10,452 nt of DNA from Flavisolibacter sp. Its GTDB lineage: Bacteria; Bacteroidota; Bacteroidia; Chitinophagales; Chitinophagaceae. The translations under genes and the position numbers were made by a program. Below, one piece after another: positions 6,403-10,452 of the stretch; position 1 is the first letter of the stretch; every line of letters begins with the position of its first letter. Below the pieces are notes generated by a model that was not told the DNA's origin, made no database searches, and worked only from the letters and a program-made list of their open reading frames with translations. Location of the stretch: positions 1 to 10,452 of the forward strand of contig JAICTW010000037.1 of NCBI GenBank assembly GCA_025936195.1, written 5' to 3'.

Positions 6403-8016
6403 ATGCAGGAAATGATCAACGCCGTTTCACAATTATATAAAAGCTGGGCCGGCAAAGAGCCGGTGCAGGTGGATGTGTTGCCTCAGTCGGGAAGCGACCG
6501 CCGGTATTTTCGATTGTATAATGATGATGGAAAAACCTTTATTGCCACGCATGGTTTGAATGTTCCGGAAAATGAAGCTTTTATTTATTTCGCCGATCAC
6601 TTCAAAAAAAAGAGATTACATGTCCCTGAAATTCTTGCCGTGAGTTATGATAAAACCATTTACCTGCAGGAAGACCTGGGAAATGTTTCGCTGTTGAATG
6701 TTCTGGAAACAAAAGGACTTGTGCAAGAAGTATATGACCTGTTCAAAGAAAGTTTACATCAGCTTGCCAGGCTGCAGGTGTTGGGTGACGAAGGATTGAA
6801 TTATAAAAAATGTTTGACGAACGAAGAGTTTGGCAAGCAGGCCATCATGGCCGACCTGTTGTATTTCAAATATTATTTTTTGGATGCACTGCAAAGACCT
6901 TATGACAAACAAAAACTCATTGATGATTTTGAAGCACTGAGTAACTATCTTACCCACACCGAGTACAAATATTTCATGTTCCGCGATTTTCAAAGCAGGA
7001 ATATTTTGGTAGCCGGCCCCGACCAAACGTCTCCGCCAAAAGCCGAAGGCTTAGCCAACACACAGCCCTCGCTTACTCACGATACTAATAAAAATAAAGT
7101 CTCTTCAAAAAGCGGGGACAGTGCACAGGTCTTTCCCCCACCGGGGGAACCGAAGGGGGCCGTTTATTTCATAGACTTTCAGGGAGGAATGAAAGGAGCG
7201 CCGCAATATGATGCAGCCAGTATGATTTGGCAGGCTCGCGCCAATCTCCCAGATGAATGGAAAAATAATTTGCTGGAAGATTACATGAATTCTTTTGAAT
7301 CCATTATTGAAAACACGGTTGACCGCGAAGTTTTCAGAAGTCAGTACAATGGCTATGTATTGATCCGTTTGTTACAAGTGCTGGGTGCGTATGGGTTCAG
7401 AGGATTGTTTGAGCGCAAGGCACAATTCCTTACCAGCATTCCGGCAGCATTGAAAAACCTGAAATGGTTTTTGGACAATTATAACCTCGGCATTGTGCTT
7501 CCTGAGTTCAAACGTGTGCTGGGCATTTGCACAGATGACGACATTGTTGAACGGTTTACACCGGTACAGGCTGATGACGACAGCCCGCTAATAGTAAAAA
7601 TTTGCAGCTTCTCATACAAAAAAGGAATTCCCGAAGATGTCAGCGGCAATGGCGGAGGTTTCGTTTTCGATTGCAGAGGTATTGACAATCCCGGCCGTTA
7701 CGATGAATACAAAGAGTTTCATGGAAGAGATAGATCGGTGATGGAGTTTTTGGAACGGCAAACCAAAATGCAAACTTTCCTGAACAGTGTGTTTGATTTG
7801 GTTGATATTTCAGTGGAAGAATACATCAAACGCAGCTTCACCAGCCTGGCCGTAAACTTTGGATGCACCGGCGGGCAGCATCGCAGTGTGTATGCAGCCG
7901 ATGCGCTGGCAAGACATTTGCGAAACAAATACAAGGTGAAGATAGAATTGTGTCATAGGGAACAGGAAGAAAAGAGTTGGAAAAACGGCCCCCTGTCCCC
8001 CGGCGGGGGAACTTAG
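6403..8016 (+). CDS. AmgK-like amino-sugar kinase fused to a RapZ C-terminal domain
   Basis: A 537-residue two-domain protein. Residues 1-350 are an aminoglycoside-phosphotransferase-fold kinase close to AmgK (MurNAc/GlcNAc anomeric kinase). It has the nucleotide-binding SGSDRRYFRL (29-38), the catalytic loop FRDFQSRN (Asp195, Asn200; Phe193 where many members have His), and the metal motif DFQGG (Asp258). Residues 394-526 are the RapZ C-terminal domain: 'KICSFSYKKGIPED', 'FVFDCRGIDNPGRYDEY', and the signature GCTGGQHRSV (487-496). The RapZ N-terminal P-loop ATPase is absent. The likely reaction is phosphorylation of recycled MurNAc to its 1-phosphate for the MurU-like enzyme encoded next. 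In E. coli RapZ this domain binds glucosamine-6-phosphate, so sensing of amino sugar is inferred. Two oddities: a 48-residue low-complexity insert (205-252), and a tail (residues 529-537, GPLSPGGGT) encoded by a repeat. ATG at 6412 is an alternative start. Confidence 0.85.
   Translation: MQEMINAVSQLYKSWAGKEPVQVDVLPQSGSDRRYFRLYNDDGKTFIATHGLNVPENEAFIYFADHFKKKRLHVPEILAVSYDKTIYLQEDLGNVSLLNVLETKGLVQEVYDLFKESLHQLARLQVLGDEGLNYKKCLTNEEFGKQAIMADLLYFKYYFLDALQRPYDKQKLIDDFEALSNYLTHTEYKYFMFRDFQSRNILVAGPDQTSPPKAEGLANTQPSLTHDTNKNKVSSKSGDSAQVFPPPGEPKGAVYFIDFQGGMKGAPQYDAASMIWQARANLPDEWKNNLLEDYMNSFESIIENTVDREVFRSQYNGYVLIRLLQVLGAYGFRGLFERKAQFLTSIPAALKNLKWFLDNYNLGIVLPEFKRVLGICTDDDIVERFTPVQADDDSPLIVKICSFSYKKGIPEDVSGNGGGFVFDCRGIDNPGRYDEYKEFHGRDRSVMEFLERQTKMQTFLNSVFDLVDISVEEYIKRSFTSLAVNFGCTGGQHRSVYAADALARHLRNKYKVKIELCHREQEEKSWKNGPLSPGGGT
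7015..7165 (-). repeat. GC-rich palindromic repeat element, copy 1, inside the kinase coding region
   Basis: The right end holds TTCCCCC (7133-7139), loop ACC and GGGGGAA (7143-7149), then AGGGGGCCGTTT (7154-7165). Read on the minus strand this is AAACGGCCCCCT, five bases, then TCCCCCGGTGGGGGAA. The copy at 7983-8011 has the same two blocks in the opposite orientation, with one base differing in the second block and a one-base spacer. The left limit is inferred from where kinase homology stops (about 7015). A small hairpin, AAGCC-GAA-GGCTT, lies within the left part. The element keeps the reading frame and encodes residues 205-252. GCCG occurs at both edges (7012-7015 and 7159-7162), possibly a short target duplication, but this could be chance. 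Confidence 0.6.
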
Positions 8017-8040
8017 GTCGGAGAGACTCCTCTTTTTCGA
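7983..8040 (+). repeat. GC-rich palindromic repeat element, copy 2, at the 3' end of kinase-RapZ
   Basis: AAACGGCCCCCT (7983-7994) plus TCCCCCGGCGGGGGAA (7996-8011) repeats copy 1 in the opposite orientation. The CCCCC-GGC-GGGGG hairpin is strong but is not followed by a T tract. A less certain similarity continues to about 8040 (CTCCTCTTTTTCGA here, CCCCGCTTTTTGA in copy 1). The element supplies the last codons and the TAG stop (8014-8016) of the kinase-RapZ gene. The 125-base gap up to 8142 otherwise holds only a weak ATTCTA/TAGAAT pair (8100-8105, 8120-8125). The right limit is unknown. Confidence 0.6.
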
Positions 8041-8141
8041 CGGTTCTTGAAGCAGGTGGATATTTTGGTGAGTTGCTCTTGTTTTTTATTCGATCAATCA
8101 TTCTATTGAGTTTGCTCCGTAGAATAAAAATGAATTAAAGA

Positions 8142-8918
8142 ATGGCAAATTTTGGAGACGATGTTTCAAATCTTGGCTTCCCGTCAAACGATAAAGGAGA
8201 AGGCATTACGGCTATGCTTTTTTGTGCAGGCTTAGGAACCCGTTTCAAACCATGGACAGACAAACATCCAAAAGCACTGGCGGTAGTGAATGGAAAAACA
8301 TTGCTGCAACGCAATATTGAATACCTTCAGAAATACGGCATCACTGATGTCGTCATTAATGTTCACCATTTTCCCGACCAGATCATTAATACCATTGAAA
8401 AGAACGATGGCTGGGGAAGCACCATTACCATCAGCGATGAAAGCGATGAACTGCTTGACACAGGTGGCGGCTTACTCAAAGCAAAACATTTACTGTTCCG
8501 CGGCACTATTTTAACTTTGAACGTGGATATTCTTTCAGAGATCAACCTGAAATATTTCCTGGCTTATCATCAACAGGAAAATTCTTTGATCACTGTTGCA
8601 GTAAGCGACCGAACTACTTCACGTTATTTGCTTTTTAATCAGTACGATCGTTTGATTGGATGGCGAAATAAAAAAACAGACGAAACCAAAATTGTAATTG
8701 AAGCCAAAGATATTTTCGAAAAAGCCTACAGCGGTCTGGCCTTCTTTCAACCGGAAGCATTGGACCTGATTAATCTCACAGGAAAATTTTCACTGATTGA
8801 TGCTTATTTGCAATTAGCACCGCAAAACAAAATTGCCGGCTACGATCATACAGGCGAGAGAGTGCTTGATGTAGGTAAGCCGGAGAGTGTGAAGATTGCG
8901 GAAGAAATGTTTGCGTGA
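8142..8918 (+). CDS. murU: MurU-like sugar-1-phosphate nucleotidyltransferase
   Basis: A 258-residue NTP-transferase-fold enzyme. Residues 24-46 carry the nucleotide-binding signature (AMLFCAGLGTRFKPW, then DKHPKAL). Further features are LLDTGGGLLKA, LNVDI with metal-binding Asp129, 'AYSGLAFFQPEAL', 'FSLIDAYL' and LDVGKPES with Asp243. The pattern fits MurNAc-alpha-1-phosphate uridylyltransferase (MurU), which makes UDP-MurNAc in the peptidoglycan recycling shortcut. The preceding AmgK-like gene supports this substrate, but a GlcNAc-1-P or mannose-1-P enzyme is not excluded. The start is odd. Family members usually begin about one residue before 'KAM-F-AGLGTR', but here that position is ATT (Ile22). 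The nearest upstream ATG gives a 21-residue extension without a recognised motif. The ATG at 8214 (Met25, with GGAG about 13 bases upstream) is an alternative but would trim the first strand. Confidence 0.75.
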   Translation: MANFGDDVSNLGFPSNDKGEGITAMLFCAGLGTRFKPWTDKHPKALAVVNGKTLLQRNIEYLQKYGITDVVINVHHFPDQIINTIEKNDGWGSTITISDESDELLDTGGGLLKAKHLLFRGTILTLNVDILSEINLKYFLAYHQQENSLITVAVSDRTTSRYLLFNQYDRLIGWRNKKTDETKIVIEAKDIFEKAYSGLAFFQPEALDLINLTGKFSLIDAYLQLAPQNKIAGYDHTGERVLDVGKPESVKIAEEMFA

Positions 8919-9051
8919 GCTTATCGCAAACTGTGGTGATAAGACTCGTTCTGTTTAATAAAAATCTTTTGCAGTTTATTTCCTGTTAATCCTTTCAATC
9001 TCCCAAATCAAGGTTCAGAATAATTAAATTGCAAACCTTTATTTTTTACAC

Positions 9052-10452
9052 ATGAAAAAAATCTCTTTATTCCTGCTCGCCAACTTTTTGCTCATAGTTG
9101 GTTTCACGCAATCCAAATACGATCAGCGAAAAGCATTTGATCCGCAGTTTTATCCTGTTGCTGCCAATGAATATCGGAGTGCCAGCGGCGAACCCGGTCC
9201 CAAATACTGGCAAAACCGCGCCGATTATAAAATCGCCTGCACACTCGATACAAGTAATCATTCAGTGAATGGCACGGTTGAAATCACCTACACCAATAAT
9301 TCTCCTGATAATTTAAAATTTGTATGGCTGCAGGTTGATCAAAATATTTACAAGCAGGAGTCACGTGGTTCTGCCACCACTACGCAAACCGGTGGAAGAT
9401 GGGCAAACGGCGGCTATACACAAGGAGATGTTATCAAATCCATTTCAGTGGAAGACGGCGGAAAAACATACACGCCTCAGTACAATATTTCTGATACCAG
9501 AATGCAGGTGTGGCTGCAACAACCAGTAAAGCCATCGGGCAATAAATTAAAAATGACCATCAATTACAGCTTTGCCATTCCTGAATATGGTACGGACAGA
9601 ATGGGAAGATTGAATACAAAAAATGGATGGATCTATGAAGTGGCGCAATGGTTTCCACGTATGGAAGTGTATGATGATGTGCAGGGATGGAATACGCTTC
9701 CCTATCTTGGCGCAGGAGAATTTTATTTAGAGTACGGTGATATTGAATACAGCGTTACTGCTCCGGCAAATATGATCGTTGTAGGTTCCGGCGAATTGCA
9801 AAATGAAAAAGAAGTTTTAACGCCAACACAAATTTCTAGACTGGCTTCTGCAAGAAACAGTGATAAAACAGTGATCATTCGTTCTGCAGATGAAATAAAA
9901 GATCCGAAGTCAAGACCATCGGGAGGAAATCTTACCTGGCGTTTTAAAATTCAAAATACAAGAGATGTGGCCTGGGCTGCATCAAAAGCATTTGTTTGGG
10001 ATGCGGCAAGGATTAATTTGCAAAGCGGAAAAAAATCACTTGCCATGAGTGCATACCCAATTGAAAGCATTAAGAAGAATGGCTGGCAGCGCAGTACCGA
10101 AATGGTGAAGGCTTCCATTGAATTTAATTCTAACAAATGGTTTGAATTTCCGTATCCGGTTGCCACCAATGTTGCAGGCAATGTTGCCGGAATGGAATAT
10201 CCCGGAATTGTTTTTTGCAGCTATGCCGATTCCGGCTCCGAACTTTGGGGTGTAACCGATCATGAATTTGGACATACCTGGTTTCCCATGATCGTTGGAA
10301 GCAATGAAAGAAAATATGCCTGGATGGATGAAGGCTTCAATACATTTATCAATGATCTTTCCACCGATGCGTTTAACAAAGGAGAATTCAAAGACAATAG
10401 CTTCTTTAGCGACCCTACCTCACCAATGTTAATTAAATATACGTTTGGCGAT
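9052..10452 (+). CDS. Secreted M1 family aminopeptidase-like metallopeptidase, 3'-truncated by the window edge
   Basis: Open from ATG at 9052 for 467 codons to the window end without a stop. Residues 1-20 are a Sec signal peptide ([20 protein letters not shown]). Residues about 50-290 form the N-terminal beta domain of the M1 fold ('[20 protein letters not shown]'). The catalytic domain follows, with AGMEYPG (Glu382, the GxMEN-like substrate-amine site with Tyr-Pro instead of Asn), the zinc motif HEFGH (404-408, catalytic Glu405) and the third ligand Glu427 in WMDEGFN, 18 residues between. All visible catalytic residues are intact. Family members of this type are about 600-650 residues, so roughly a quarter is missing. 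It probably trims amino acids from peptides in the periplasm or outside the cell. A -7-like TATTTTTT lies at 9040-9047, four bases before the ATG. The 133-base gap upstream (8919-9051) shows nothing else convincing. Confidence 0.92.
   Translation, partial: MKKISLFLLANFLLIVGFTQSKYDQRKAFDPQFYPVAANEYRSASGEPGPKYWQNRADYKIACTLDTSNHSVNGTVEITYTNNSPDNLKFVWLQVDQNIYKQESRGSATTTQTGGRWANGGYTQGDVIKSISVEDGGKTYTPQYNISDTRMQVWLQQPVKPSGNKLKMTINYSFAIPEYGTDRMGRLNTKNGWIYEVAQWFPRMEVYDDVQGWNTLPYLGAGEFYLEYGDIEYSVTAPANMIVVGSGELQNEKEVLTPTQISRLASARNSDKTVIIRSADEIKDPKSRPSGGNLTWRFKIQNTRDVAWAASKAFVWDAARINLQSGKKSLAMSAYPIESIKKNGWQRSTEMVKASIEFNSNKWFEFPYPVATNVAGNVAGMEYPGIVFCSYADSGSELWGVTDHEFGHTWFPMIVGSNERKYAWMDEGFNTFINDLSTDAFNKGEFKDNSFFSDPTSPMLIKYTFGD

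Noticed and set aside
7012..7162. GCCG at both edges of repeat copy 1 as a definite target-site duplication
   Set aside because: Four bases in a GC-rich context are easily chance, and the exact ends of the element are not known from two copies.
7015..8040. CRISPR array or transposon with its own transposase
   Set aside because: There are only two dispersed inverted copies, no regular spacers, and no transposase frame between or around them.
8920..8943. CTTATC/GATAAG hairpin after the murU-like gene as a terminator
   Set aside because: The stem is only six AT-rich bases with a 12-base loop and no T run, too weak to call.

Overview
The window looks like chromosomal DNA of a Bacteroidota bacterium, most likely from the Chitinophagaceae or a near relative. 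This is inferred from the gene families: a DUF3857/transglutaminase-like protein, a secreted pitrilysin-type M16 peptidase, a secreted M1 peptidase, a small proline-rich exported protein, and a sugar-kinase–RapZ fusion. Further support comes from the near absence of Shine-Dalgarno sequences, promoter-like TAnnTTTG boxes, and a moderately AT-rich composition. There is no rRNA, tRNA, CRISPR array, phage gene or transposase. No gap between genes exceeds 300 bases.

Layout. Positions 1-512 hold the 3' part of a DUF4197 gene, followed by a strong intrinsic terminator. Positions 671-1072 encode a small exported proline-rich protein. Positions 3311-1254 (minus) hold a DUF3857/transglutaminase-like gene split by a single in-frame TAA; the reading frame stays open on both sides. 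Positions 6257-3423 (minus) encode a 944-residue secreted M16 zinc peptidase with its own terminator. Divergent from it, positions 6403-8016 (plus) encode an AmgK-like amino-sugar kinase fused to a RapZ C-terminal domain. Positions 8142-8918 (plus) encode a MurU-like nucleotidyltransferase. Positions 9052-10452 (plus) encode a secreted M1 aminopeptidase-like protein that runs off the end of the window.

How the genes work together. The kinase-RapZ and MurU-like genes form a plausible peptidoglycan-recycling pair. The kinase would make MurNAc (or GlcNAc) alpha-1-phosphate, and the uridylyltransferase would make the UDP-sugar, bypassing de novo synthesis. In E. coli the RapZ C-terminal domain senses glucosamine-6-phosphate, so the fusion suggests a kinase with a built-in amino-sugar sensor. 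The other genes are mostly envelope or secreted hydrolases and show no clear operon link to this pair.

The most unusual feature is a GC-rich palindromic repeat found twice, in opposite orientations, around the kinase-RapZ gene. One copy lies in frame inside the kinase domain and adds about 48 residues between the catalytic loop and the metal-binding DFQG motif. The other forms the last codons and stop of the gene, and the neighbouring murU-like gene has an atypical N-terminal extension. The second notable point is the lone nonsense codon in the DUF3857 gene.
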